Assembly (NCBI GenBank): GCA_016192205.1
Contig: JACPUP010000050.1
Span: 1 to 33,269 of the forward strand
Origin: Candidatus Kerfeldbacteria bacterium
GTDB taxonomy: Bacteria; Patescibacteriota; Patescibacteriia; SBBC01; JACPUP01
DNA: 33,269 bases
Direction of reading: 5' to 3'
Below are positions 1 through 6,795 of this stretch, one piece after another. A program made the translations under genes and the position numbers. The first letter of the stretch is position 1, and each line of letters opens with the position of its first letter. The notes beneath the pieces were generated by a model. The model was not told the origin of the DNA. It saw only the letters and a program-made list of their open reading frames with translations, and did not search any database.

Positions 1-134
1 GATGGCCCGGTCACGGCGATGAACTCGCCCGGCTTGATGCTCACACTCACGTCTTCGAGTGCCTGCACCGTTATGCCACCAAGGTGAAAATGACGGCTGG
101 CGTGTGAGAGTGCAATGAGCGGTTGCGCGACCAT
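1..134 (-). CDS. ABC transporter ATP-binding protein (N-terminal fragment)
   Basis: Only the first 44 codons lie inside the window; the gene runs off the left edge. The reading frame from ATG at 134 gives an N-terminus typical of LolD/MacB/FtsE-type ATPases: a short lead, then ALEDVSVSIKPGEFIAVTGPS. The last residues are the beginning of the Walker A P-loop. The 'V-A-L-x-x-V' stretch before it is the usual A-loop region of lipoprotein- or peptide-export ABC ATPases. The start lies 4 nt after the stop of the upstream carboxypeptidase gene, so the two are probably co-transcribed. Substrate and partner permease are outside the window and cannot be inferred. Confidence 0.85.
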   Translation of the reverse strand, partial: MVAQPLIALSHASRHFHLGGITVQALEDVSVSIKPGEFIAVTGP

Positions 135-138
135 GCGC

Positions 139-1656
139 TTAAAACAGGTGCCTGCCCCACTGGATGAGCGTCTGCGCGTCTTGCGAGCGCGTGGTGTTCG
201 ACGGGCTGAACAAGACAATGACGATGAACGTCTTGCCGCCGTCACCAACCGCCTCGAGTGCTACGCACCGGCCAGCCTCGTTGAGAAAACCGGTCTTGGC
301 GCCGTAGATCGGCTCGTCGTCGAGTACCCGGTTGTAGAGGTACAAGGGGTTCTTGATGGTTCGCACCTCGCGAGTGTCGAGCTTCGTGTAGGACACGGCC
401 CGTCGCGTCGTCGCATTGCGGATGATACGCTCGTCCATGGCGACATCGACCAGCTTGGCCAGGTCGCGAGCGGTCGAGACGTTGCCGACATCCAGACCGG
501 TCGGGTCAACGAACCGCGTATTCACCAGGCCCAGTCCGGCGGCTTTCTCGTTCATCGTGGCAACGAATTGGTCACGGGTGAGCCCAGTTGACCGCGCCAG
601 GGCCAGGGCGGCGTTGTTTGCCGAGCCGGTCAGCGTCGCATACAAGAGATCCCGGACGGTGACCCGCTCGCCTGGGCTCACAGCGAGGCGGACGCCGGGA
701 TCAGGCTGCGGGGTATCCTCGGTTTGCATCGTCACGACCGTCTGGAAGCTCGGCCGGTGCTCCAAGAAGACCAAGGCGGTCATGAGTTTAGTCAGGCTGG
801 CGATGGAGCGCTCCACCCCGCCCTTTTTCTCCCAGACCACGGCGTCGGTTTCCGGATTGTAGACGAGCGCAGTTCTGGCACTAACGGCCGGCGGTATTGC
901 GTCAACGGTTCCGAGTTCCGCATCCTTCGCTAACGGCTCCACCCGCACCCGGGCCAGCCCAGCGCTCGGCGACGCAACTTTCGTGAACGCGGTCAGAGAC
1001 AGATCAATGACTCGGCTATTCACGTAGGGGCCGCGCGAAACCACCTCAACGTTGACCGTCGCGCCGGTCTCGAGGTTCGTGACGCGCAGATGGCTGCCGA
1101 GAGGAAATTCGTTGTTGGCAGCACCGTAGGGGTACGCGCTCGACCGGTACCAACTCGCCAACCCTTCTTGCGAACGGTCATCCTCGGCTACGACGACCTG
1201 ACCGGAGGGCGAGAAGAGCTTGGCGCGGATGCGTTGGCTGTCCGGGCTGTCCCACGACGGAAGCTTTTTCCATCCCGCGCCAGTCCCGATGTACACGGCC
1301 CGCTTTTTGTTCGTCTGCGAATTGTACGCGATGCGCAGGTAGATCGGCTTGGTAATGGCTTCACGCTCCGCCTGCTGGATATCAAACACCCAAAAGTCAG
1401 ACACGGCCATGAGCCCGTCGGGTAAGGGAACGCTATCAATGCGGCCAGGCTGGATGACGAGCGTGAGCGGCCGGGTGAAGACGCCAGGGAAAATGCCGAA
1501 CGCAAAGTCCCGGCTCTCGGCGTTCAAAGTAAATCCCTGGGCGACGGCCTCCGGGCCCAAGTACACCTCCTGGCGCGCATCCGCTTGACCATGCGCCGGT
1601 TCGGTCAGTACACTGAACGCCGCAACGACTGCGACGGCCACGACGAACAGGCGCAA
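139..1656 (-). CDS. RlpA-like domain fused to D-alanyl-D-alanine carboxypeptidase (peptidase S11)
   Basis: A 505-residue exported cell-wall enzyme. Residues 1-24 form a signal peptide (MRLFVVAVAVVAAF..., ending near AHGQA). About 165-240 match the RlpA double-psi beta-barrel (GLASWY, LGSHLRVTNL, NSRVIDLS), the fold of septal lytic transglycosylase RlpA. About 255-505 are a penicillin-binding S11 peptidase with all three motifs: S287-L-T-K290, S345-A-N347 and K454-T-G456. The longer open frame back to 1851 is rejected because it runs antisense through tRNA-Gly. TTG at 1656 is the first start beyond the tRNA that gives a good signal peptide; GTG at 1641 is the alternative. No Shine-Dalgarno is visible. 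Residues 30-160 are not recognised. The S11 domain should trim pentapeptide stems; the RlpA-like part may bind or cleave glycan strands (inference). Confidence 0.88.
   Translation of the reverse strand: MRLFVVAVAVVAAFSVLTEPAHGQADARQEVYLGPEAVAQGFTLNAESRDFAFGIFPGVFTRPLTLVIQPGRIDSVPLPDGLMAVSDFWVFDIQQAEREAITKPIYLRIAYNSQTNKKRAVYIGTGAGWKKLPSWDSPDSQRIRAKLFSPSGQVVVAEDDRSQEGLASWYRSSAYPYGAANNEFPLGSHLRVTNLETGATVNVEVVSRGPYVNSRVIDLSLTAFTKVASPSAGLARVRVEPLAKDAELGTVDAIPPAVSARTALVYNPETDAVVWEKKGGVERSIASLTKLMTALVFLEHRPSFQTVVTMQTEDTPQPDPGVRLAVSPGERVTVRDLLYATLTGSANNAALALARSTGLTRDQFVATMNEKAAGLGLVNTRFVDPTGLDVGNVSTARDLAKLVDVAMDERIIRNATTRRAVSYTKLDTREVRTIKNPLYLYNRVLDDEPIYGAKTGFLNEAGRCVALEAVGDGGKTFIVIVLFSPSNTTRSQDAQTLIQWGRHLF
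1585..1614 (+). promoter_or_regulatory. Possible promoter for tRNA-Gly
   Basis: TTGACC (1585-1590), an 18-nt spacer, then TACACT (1609-1614), with expected transcription start near 1621, about 50 nt before the tRNA. It lies antisense to the signal-peptide codons of the carboxypeptidase gene, so two opposing transcripts would overlap here. Confidence 0.45.
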
Positions 1657-1672
1657 CCCGGGCGGTCGCCGC

Positions 1673-1746
1673 GCGGGATTCGTACAGTGGTAGTACACTG
1701 GCTTCCCAAGCCAGAGAGGCGGGTTCGATTCCCGTATCCCGCTCCA
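1673..1746 (+). tRNA. tRNA-Gly (anticodon CCC), CCA encoded
   Basis: A full cloverleaf can be folded by eye. The 7-bp acceptor GCGGGAT pairs with ATCCCGC. The D stem is GTAC/GTAC. The anticodon stem CTGGC/GCCAG encloses loop TTCCCAA (anticodon CCC). The T arm GCGGG-TTCGATT-CCCGT has one G-U pair. Discriminator U and a genome-encoded CCA (1744-1746) follow. It lies between two minus-strand genes and is antisense to any transcript joining them. Its 5' end is only 16 nt from the start codon of the divergent carboxypeptidase gene. Confidence 0.96.
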
Positions 1747-1847
1747 TCGGCGCAATCCATACAACCGAACCCGCTCGTCCGGTAGGCGGAGCGAGTCATT
1801 CGTGTTGATCATCGCTGGCCCTGGTCGAGGGACGCTTTTCGTTGTGC

Positions 1848-2609
1848 TCATGCCTGTTTCGCGATTGCCTGAACAAAGCCAATAATACGGTCTATGATTC
1901 GGTCTGCCTCTTTGGAGAGAAGCACATGGTGGATTCGCTCGTCAACCCAGAGGAGCGCTTTGTGGGTGCTGCCGGCGTGCTCGGAGAGGAAGTAGGCGGA
2001 GCTGGGGTGCACTTCATAATCCTTCTTCGCTTGGACGACGAAAAGCGGCACGCGCACGCCCTCCAGCTCGCGCTTGGTGTGCCGGTCGATGAAGCGGATG
2101 ACTTCAGCATACGCCCGCAACGGGATGCGAAGGTACGAACCAGCGGCGCGCTGGGCTGCCGGATCCTTGACCCATGATTTGCGATGGTACGGTTGAATCC
2201 GCGTGAGGATGGGCAACAGCGCGCGGTTCATCAAATCGTGGCGGGCACTCACGGGCGTGCCGAGCGTGACCACCCCGGCAATGGGCGGGCCCATGAGCGC
2301 CGCGTACAAGGCGAGGTTTCCGCCAAAGGAATCGCCGATAACAATGATGCGCTGCGTCTGTCGCCGCAGCCGATCAATACCCGCCCGGAGCGAGAGCACC
2401 CAGTCAGATGAGGTTTTCGTTGCCAGATCCTCTTCGCTCGTCCCGTGACCCGCCAACCAGATGGTGTGGACGGTCCAGCCTTGGGCTATCAATCGTGGAA
2501 TGAGTGGCGCAAAACTGGCGGGTGAACCGGAAAAACCATGCACCAAGAGAATGCCGGTATCGTCGCCGTGGTGCTGGAGTGGGGCTGGGGACTCGAGAGT
2601 TGACGCCAT
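1848..2609 (-). CDS. Alpha/beta hydrolase, carboxylesterase Est30-like
   Basis: A 253-residue cytoplasmic serine hydrolase with the layout of small carboxylesterases/monoacylglycerol lipases. The oxyanion strand LLVHGFSGSP is near residue 21. The nucleophile elbow is G92-D-S94-F-G-G. The acid is probably D197 (QAKKDYEVHP) and the base His228 (ERIHHVLL). There is no signal peptide or membrane segment. ATG at 2609 is preceded by a Shine-Dalgarno-like GGGGAG seven bases upstream. The stop overlaps an ATG (ATGA at 1848-1851), but that downstream frame crosses tRNA-Gly and is probably not translated. Family assignment is secure; the natural ester is unknown. Confidence 0.88.
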   Translation of the reverse strand: MASTLESPAPLQHHGDDTGILLVHGFSGSPASFAPLIPRLIAQGWTVHTIWLAGHGTSEEDLATKTSSDWVLSLRAGIDRLRRQTQRIIVIGDSFGGNLALYAALMGPPIAGVVTLGTPVSARHDLMNRALLPILTRIQPYHRKSWVKDPAAQRAAGSYLRIPLRAYAEVIRFIDRHTKRELEGVRVPLFVVQAKKDYEVHPSSAYFLSEHAGSTHKALLWVDERIHHVLLSKEADRIIDRIIGFVQAIAKQA

Positions 2610-2628
2610 CGGGAATCTCCCCTACGCT
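2600..2628 (+). promoter_or_regulatory. Possible promoter for tRNA-Thr
   Basis: TTGACG (2600-2605), a 17-nt spacer, then TACGCT (2623-2628). The -10 belongs to a 12-nt direct repeat CCTACGCTCCCT present at 2621-2632 and again at 2652-2663, right against the tRNA 5' end. The -35 overlaps the start of the divergent hydrolase gene. Confidence 0.4.
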
Positions 2629-2663
2629 CCCTCCTGCCAGTGGTACACGAGCCTACGCTCCCT

Positions 2664-2739
2664 GCCGAAGTAGCTCAGCTGGTAGAGCAGTGCTTTCGTA
2701 AAGCAAAGGTCGTGGGTTCGAATCCCACCTTCGGCTCCA
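2664..2739 (+). tRNA. tRNA-Thr (anticodon CGT), CCA encoded
   Basis: A complete cloverleaf. Acceptor GCCGAAG pairs with CTTCGGC. D arm is GCTC-AGCTGGTA-GAGC. The anticodon loop TTCGTAA carries CGT, reading ACG threonine codons. T arm is GTGGG-TTCGAAT-CCCAC. U discriminator and encoded CCA follow. The outermost anticodon-stem pair (G27-A43) is a mismatch; the rest is regular. It is divergent from the hydrolase gene and convergent with the foldase gene. Confidence 0.96.
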
Positions 2740-2753
2740 GGCTTTCGTCTCCT

Positions 2754-2806
2754 CCGGTCGGTTTCACCCTTCGGGTGACCGCCCGCAGGGCGGCGGATCC
2801 GACCGG
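2754..2806. repeat. Three-way-junction palindromic element between convergent genes
   Basis: An 8-nt arm CCGGTCGG (2754-2761) is perfectly complementary to CCGACCGG (2799-2806). It encloses two perfect hairpins: TCACCC-TTC-GGGTGA (2764-2778) and CCGCCC-GCA-GGGCGG (2779-2793). The element lies between tRNA-Thr and the end of the foldase gene, where transcripts converge. It has no U-tract on either strand, so a REP-like element fits better than a Rho-independent terminator. Confidence 0.7.
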
Positions 2807-2835
2807 TGGCTTTGGCCCGCCTCACCCACGTCATC

Positions 2836-3879
2836 CTACGATCCTTGCCCGCGCACAACCACGCGGCTACTTTCCGGATCCCAGGCCAAGGCCGGGTGGT
2901 AGATGCTGACGCGTGCCGTTGCCAACTGTTCCGCAATCCAGGTGTCGATGGATTTCGCGCGAATCAGAATGTGGCGCGGGTGCAGGACGACAGAACCGTC
3001 CGCGTCAGGCGGAACGCTCTCCATGAGTTCAACGATGTGGTAGCCTTGGCTCGTGCGGACAAGACCGGACCGCTCGCCCGGTCCAAGCACTTTGGCCGCA
3101 TCGAATAATGCCTGATCGACGTCGCCCTCGCGGACGTAGCCGAGGTCGCCGCCCTGGAGTCGCGTCGAGGCATCATCGCTCAACTCGGCCGCCAAGGTAT
3201 CGAACGCTTCCGTACTCTCCTCCACGCGCCGCACGACATCGTTCGCTTTAGCCGTCAGATCAGGATTGATGTCATCATCGAACGCAATGTCGCGCTCCAG
3301 TCGGTCGCGGAGGACCGAGTAACGCACCACGAGCTGCTGGTACTGGTCAATCGTCAGGCCGAACTGTTCCTCGAGCTGCTGGGTTACCTGATTGAGATCC
3401 ACTCCCTCGACGACACGGTCGAACGCGTCGCTGATGGCCTGGCGCTCGGCGGTGATTGTTCGCCGCGCGGCCAGCTCCTCCAGGATGGCGTTGTGGACCA
3501 ACCGATCGAGTACGACCTGTCGGACTTGCGCGTCGGAGAGTTCCTCGGAGAAGAGCTCGGGTGCTTGGCTGCGCTGGTAGGCGATGAAGACGCGCAACGT
3601 TGCTTCGTCGCGCCGCAAGGCCTGCCCGCTAATGAACCGACTGTCGACTTTCGCCACGGGCAGCCGCAACGCATCGCCAACGCTGGCGACCAACGCCGGC
3701 GCACCTTTCCACCAGTAGAAACTCGCGATTTCGGCAATCAAGAACGCGAGGACGACGCTGCCAGCGAGCCACCACAGTCCGGCGCGAGGACTAGGCGACC
3801 GCTGTCGAGCCGGCGTGGGCGTTGGCGTTTCAGCGGGCGAAGCAGATGCGTGGAGTGTCGTGGTCTGGTGTGTCGTCAT
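2836..3879 (-). CDS. Membrane-anchored parvulin-type peptidyl-prolyl isomerase (SurA/PrsA-like)
   Basis: A 347-residue extracytoplasmic foldase. A proline/threonine-rich cytoplasmic tail (1-33) precedes one membrane segment at about 34-56 (GLWWLAGSVVLAFLIAEI). A helical SurA_N-type chaperone region covers about 75-200. The parvulin rotamase domain covers about 220-315, with GGDLGYVREGDVDQALFDAA and the substrate-loop HIVELMESVP typical of PpiC/SurA. It begins 6 nt after the stop of the FtsB-like gene and has no clear Shine-Dalgarno, so it is probably co-transcribed with it. It should help fold secreted or surface proteins; specific clients are unknown. Confidence 0.87.
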   Translation of the reverse strand: MTTHQTTTLHASASPAETPTPTPARQRSPSPRAGLWWLAGSVVLAFLIAEIASFYWWKGAPALVASVGDALRLPVAKVDSRFISGQALRRDEATLRVFIAYQRSQAPELFSEELSDAQVRQVVLDRLVHNAILEELAARRTITAERQAISDAFDRVVEGVDLNQVTQQLEEQFGLTIDQYQQLVVRYSVLRDRLERDIAFDDDINPDLTAKANDVVRRVEESTEAFDTLAAELSDDASTRLQGGDLGYVREGDVDQALFDAAKVLGPGERSGLVRTSQGYHIVELMESVPPDADGSVVLHPRHILIRAKSIDTWIAEQLATARVSIYHPALAWDPESSRVVVRGQGS

Positions 3880-3885
3880 AGCGTT

Positions 3886-4290
3886 TTACGTCCCAAAGAA
3901 GTATTGCCACCACCGTTGGGGAAGTGGGTTCGAACCGTTGGCGGTGGAGGTGACCGCCGCGGCATCGTCTTCGCTCGCCGTGATTGCGTTGACGGTTGGC
4001 TGTTGGATGAGCAGCGCTCGCTCGCCCGGATGGGCCAAATTGAGCCGGGTCCGCGCTTCGCGCTCCTGGGCGGTGGCTGTTTGAAATTCAGCAATCAAGC
4101 GCTGGAGTTCGTCGCGTCGACTGGTCAGCGACGCCACCTCGGCCCGCAACGCAGCAATGTCATCGGCAACGGCCCGCCGGCGGAGGAGTTCCCGGCTCAC
4201 CCCAATGCTGAAGACGACAATGAGGAGCACGCCGACGAGCAAAACCCACTCGCCGCGCAAACGGTCCTGCCAGCCGGACGGGAAGCGCAT
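3886..4290 (-). CDS. Septum formation initiator family protein (FtsB/DivIC-like)
   Basis: A 134-residue bitopic protein. A short basic N-terminus precedes one membrane helix at about 15-34 (VLLVGVLLIVVFSIGV) and a coiled coil at about 40-80 rich in A, L, E and R. A conserved-type turn (ARTRLNLAHPGERALL) resembles the FtsB/DivIC hallmark after the coil. A Ser/Thr/Ala-rich tail ends in an aromatic cluster (RWWQYFF). FtsB-family proteins scaffold the divisome with FtsL and FtsQ/DivIB. ATG at 4290 is chosen because a near-consensus promoter ends 9 nt before it, whereas the longer frame to 4398 would lie inside the neighbouring gene. Confidence 0.82.
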   Translation of the reverse strand: MRFPSGWQDRLRGEWVLLVGVLLIVVFSIGVSRELLRRRAVADDIAALRAEVASLTSRRDELQRLIAEFQTATAQEREARTRLNLAHPGERALLIQQPTVNAITASEDDAAAVTSTANGSNPLPQRWWQYFFGT

Positions 4291-4299
4291 AGCGCAGTG

Positions 4300-4328
4300 A
4301 GTATACTCGACCCGCTCGTTCGGTTCAA
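4300..4328 (-). promoter_or_regulatory. Promoter of the FtsB-like/foldase genes
   Basis: TTGAAC (4323-4328), exactly 17 nt, then TATACT (4300-4305), reading leftwards. Only 9 nt separate the -10 from the ATG at 4290, so the 5' UTR would be at most 2-3 nt. The TGA stop of the upstream PH gene is contained in the -35 hexamer. Confidence 0.75.
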
Positions 4329-4900
4329 CTCCGTTTCCGGTGCGGCTGCGATTCAATGCGCTTGAGGGCGGCCAGGATGCGCCCCGCCGCATCATCACCA
4401 GACGGGTCGGCGTGATCGCGCATCACCTGGAGAATCCGCTCCTGCACGCGCTGGGGTTCTCTCACCCCCGTCAGCTCGAGCCTAAGGTCGCTGCCGGCGG
4501 TCTGGATTTCCAGCCGGCCGATCTTGAACACGGTCGGCCAGAGTCCGCGAATGGAAAAACTCACGTCCTGGATTTTCCCGTAGGCCGCGGACGAGACTTC
4601 GGTCGTGAAGAAACCGTGTTGGTCAACATCAATAATTCGCTCATTCGTCAACACGAAGGCGTTGACCGACCACACGAACCAGGTGCGGAAGCCGTAGACG
4701 ACGCCGCTGACGATTGCCCCGATGAAGATGGCCACGCCCCAGGCGCCGAACCGGAACAACGGGATGAGGAGGAAGAACGGCACGAGGAACAACCCGACCG
4801 CCAGGGCGGCCCGGCCGAGTTCAACGATGGGCGCGCGCCGGATCACGGCCACGAGCGCTTCTCCCTCGCGCAGATTTTTGGTAAGCTTCTGTTCGAACAT
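4325..4900 (-). CDS. PH domain-containing membrane protein (YdbS/bPH2-like)
   Basis: A 191-residue protein. Two closely spaced membrane helices lie at about 30-50 and 53-72. A bacterial PH domain follows, with the diagnostic string VLTNERIIDVDQHGFF, then a strand-rich region (AAYGKIQDVSFSIRGL, GRLEIQTAGSDLRLELTGV) and a helical end with repeated Arg/Gln. Bacterial PH-domain membrane proteins of this kind are common but poorly characterised; a role in envelope stress or membrane organisation is only a family-level guess. The start ATG shares a CATATG palindrome with the start of the divergent small ORF. No Shine-Dalgarno is visible. Confidence 0.85.
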   Translation of the reverse strand: MFEQKLTKNLREGEALVAVIRRAPIVELGRAALAVGLFLVPFFLLIPLFRFGAWGVAIFIGAIVSGVVYGFRTWFVWSVNAFVLTNERIIDVDQHGFFTTEVSSAAYGKIQDVSFSIRGLWPTVFKIGRLEIQTAGSDLRLELTGVREPQRVQERILQVMRDHADPSGDDAAGRILAALKRIESQPHRKRS

Positions 4901-5005
4901 ATGCAGCGTCGCACGATACGGATTGTCTGGATCGTTCTCTCGATTCTCATGATCGGGAGCATGATCCTGTTCACCCTCATCCCCTACTTTGGGAGCTTCG
5001 GCTAG
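4901..5005 (+). CDS. 34-residue single-helix membrane peptide
   Basis: A short frame from ATG at 4901 to TAG at 5003-5005 encodes a basic head (MQRRTIRIVW) followed by one continuous hydrophobic helix and a short aromatic/Gly tail (IPYFGSFG). It follows the positive-inside rule and contains no charge in the helix. The gene fills the gap between the PH gene and lepA exactly: its ATG abuts the PH start (CATATG) and its TAG overlaps the lepA TAG (CTAG). Neither a Shine-Dalgarno nor a convincing promoter is visible; a weak extended -10 (TGGTAAGCT) ends 13 nt upstream. I recognise the general look of small membrane peptides but no named family. Confidence 0.55.
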   Translation: MQRRTIRIVWIVLSILMIGSMILFTLIPYFGSFG

Positions 5006-6795
5006 CCCTGGTCGGGTTTGAGCAGCGAGGTCACCACCTCGGCGGACAATTGGACGGACCCGCGTTGCCGCAAGCGCTTCTTGCCTGCCTTCTGTTTCTT
5101 CAACAGCTTCATTTTGCGGGTCACGTCGCCGCCGTAGAGCTTGGCCGTAACGTCCTTGCGGAGCGGCGCCACGCGGGCCGAAGCCAGGATATCGCTCCCG
5201 ACCGCGGCTTGGATGCGGATTTCGAACTGCTCCCGCGGGAGGACCGTGCTCAAGCGTTCAACCAACGTGCGGCCGCGACGCTGGGCTTCAGCCCGCGGAA
5301 CAATAACCGCCAGCGACTCTGCCGCATCGCCGTTGAGCAGGATGTCAAGCTTGGCGACGTCGGCCGGCCGGTACCCGCCCAGAGTCACCTCCAGACTCGC
5401 GTACCCAGCTGAGGCGCTCTTTATCCTATCATAGAAATCCACGAGAATCGACGCGAGCGGCACGGCCGCCGTGATGAGGAGCTGGTCGTCCGCGAAGTTT
5501 TCCGTGGATTCCACCAGGCCGCGCGCGTCGCGAAGAATCTGCAGCAGCTGACTCAAGGCTGACGGCGGCGTGAGGAGTTCGACCGACGCCCACGGCTCTT
5601 CCACGGCGACGAGCGTGTCACCGCTCGGAAACTCGCTCGGTGAATGGACGACGAGCTGGCGTTCCCCGCCTTTGGCCCGAACCGTCACCCGATAGGCAAC
5701 CGAGGGGAAGGAGAAGATGGGTTCGAGGCCGAACTCCCGCTCCAGGCGTTCGCGGACCACGTCCAGGTGCAGCAACCCCAGGAAGCCAGCCCGGAATCCC
5801 TGGCCCAGTGCGCGCGTGTGTTCCGGCTGGAAGGAGAGCGCGGCATCGTTGAGTTTGAGCTTTTCGAGTGCGCTCCGGAGCTGCGGAAAATCCTCACCCG
5901 AGCCCGGGAAGATGCCGGCGAACACAACGGGTTCGGACACGGCAAATGCGCTCAGGGGCGCTGCTCCCGGCGTTTCCGCAACCGTGTCGCCCACGCGAAC
6001 AGCTGCGAGATCTTTGAGTCCAGTCACGACATACCCAATGTCGCCGCTCCCCAACGTCGGCTGTGGTACCCGCTGGGGCGCAAAGGTCCCCACGTCGATC
6101 GCTGTACTCGTCGCCTGGCTGCCGAGGAACACGAGTGGGCTGCCCTTTCGGACGTGGCCGTCGACCACCCGCACGTACGCAACCACGCCCAGGTAGTCGT
6201 CATAGAGCGAATCAATCACCCGCGCGCGCAACGGCGCTTCGACGTTCACGGAAGGTGGGGGTATCTTCGCCACGACTGCTTCCAACACCTCGCGCACGCC
6301 CAGTCCGGTCTTGGCCGAACACCGCAGCACCACGTCGGGTTCAACGCCAATGAGGGCTGCGAATGAGAGGGCAACCGCATCGGTGTTCGCATTTGGCAAA
6401 TCGACCTTGTTCACGACCGGTACAATCGCCAGCCCGAGCGACTGCACGCGCCGGTAGTGGGCCATGGTCTGGGCCTGGATGCCTTGGGTGGCATCGACGA
6501 GCAAAATGACCCCTTCCACGGCAGCCAGCGACCGCGAGACCTCGTCAGTAAAATCCACGTGACCCGGCGTATCGATGAGGTGCAAGGTGTACCCACCGTA
6601 CTGGAGCCGGAGTGGATGGAGCTTGATGGTAATCCCCCGTTCCCGCTCCAGGTCCATGGAATCGAGGAACTGTTCTTTGAACTCACGTTTGGAAACCGCA
6701 CCGGCCAGCTCCAGGAAACGGTCGGCGAGCGTCGACTTCCCATGGTCGATGTGCGCGACAATGGAGAAATTGCGGATAAACGCAACCTCGGTCAT
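5002..6795 (-). CDS. lepA: Elongation factor 4 (LepA), ribosome back-translocation GTPase
   Basis: A 597-residue translational GTPase of normal LepA length. The G motifs are clear: AHIDHGKST (14-22), DTPGHVDF, NKVDLP and SAKTG. The LepA-specific C-terminal domain is intact, including GGDVTRKMKLLKKQKAGKKR and the basic tail, which separates it from EF-G. LepA binds ribosomes and promotes correct elongation or initiation under ionic stress. The start MTEVAFIRNF matches the family; the open frame continues upstream to 6996 but lies within murJ. The start overlaps the murJ stop by 4 nt (ATGA at 6792-6795), so translation is likely coupled. Confidence 0.97.
   Translation of the reverse strand: MTEVAFIRNFSIVAHIDHGKSTLADRFLELAGAVSKREFKEQFLDSMDLERERGITIKLHPLRLQYGGYTLHLIDTPGHVDFTDEVSRSLAAVEGVILLVDATQGIQAQTMAHYRRVQSLGLAIVPVVNKVDLPNANTDAVALSFAALIGVEPDVVLRCSAKTGLGVREVLEAVVAKIPPPSVNVEAPLRARVIDSLYDDYLGVVAYVRVVDGHVRKGSPLVFLGSQATSTAIDVGTFAPQRVPQPTLGSGDIGYVVTGLKDLAAVRVGDTVAETPGAAPLSAFAVSEPVVFAGIFPGSGEDFPQLRSALEKLKLNDAALSFQPEHTRALGQGFRAGFLGLLHLDVVRERLEREFGLEPIFSFPSVAYRVTVRAKGGERQLVVHSPSEFPSGDTLVAVEEPWASVELLTPPSALSQLLQILRDARGLVESTENFADDQLLITAAVPLASILVDFYDRIKSASAGYASLEVTLGGYRPADVAKLDILLNGDAAESLAVIVPRAEAQRRGRTLVERLSTVLPREQFEIRIQAAVGSDILASARVAPLRKDVTAKLYGGDVTRKMKLLKKQKAGKKRLRQRGSVQLSAEVVTSLLKPDQG

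Noticed and set aside
1657..1851. N-terminal extension of the carboxypeptidase frame, starting at an ATGA overlap with the hydrolase
   Set aside because: The frame runs antisense through the whole tRNA-Gly, giving the well-known artefact peptide of tRNA complements (GIRESNPPLWLGKPVYYH). A signal peptide begins only after the tRNA.
2622..2936. Minus-strand open frame of 104 codons across tRNA-Thr
   Set aside because: It is a translation of the tRNA complement and the palindromic element (GGIRTHDLCFTKALLYQLSYFG-type artefact) and overlaps the foldase end.
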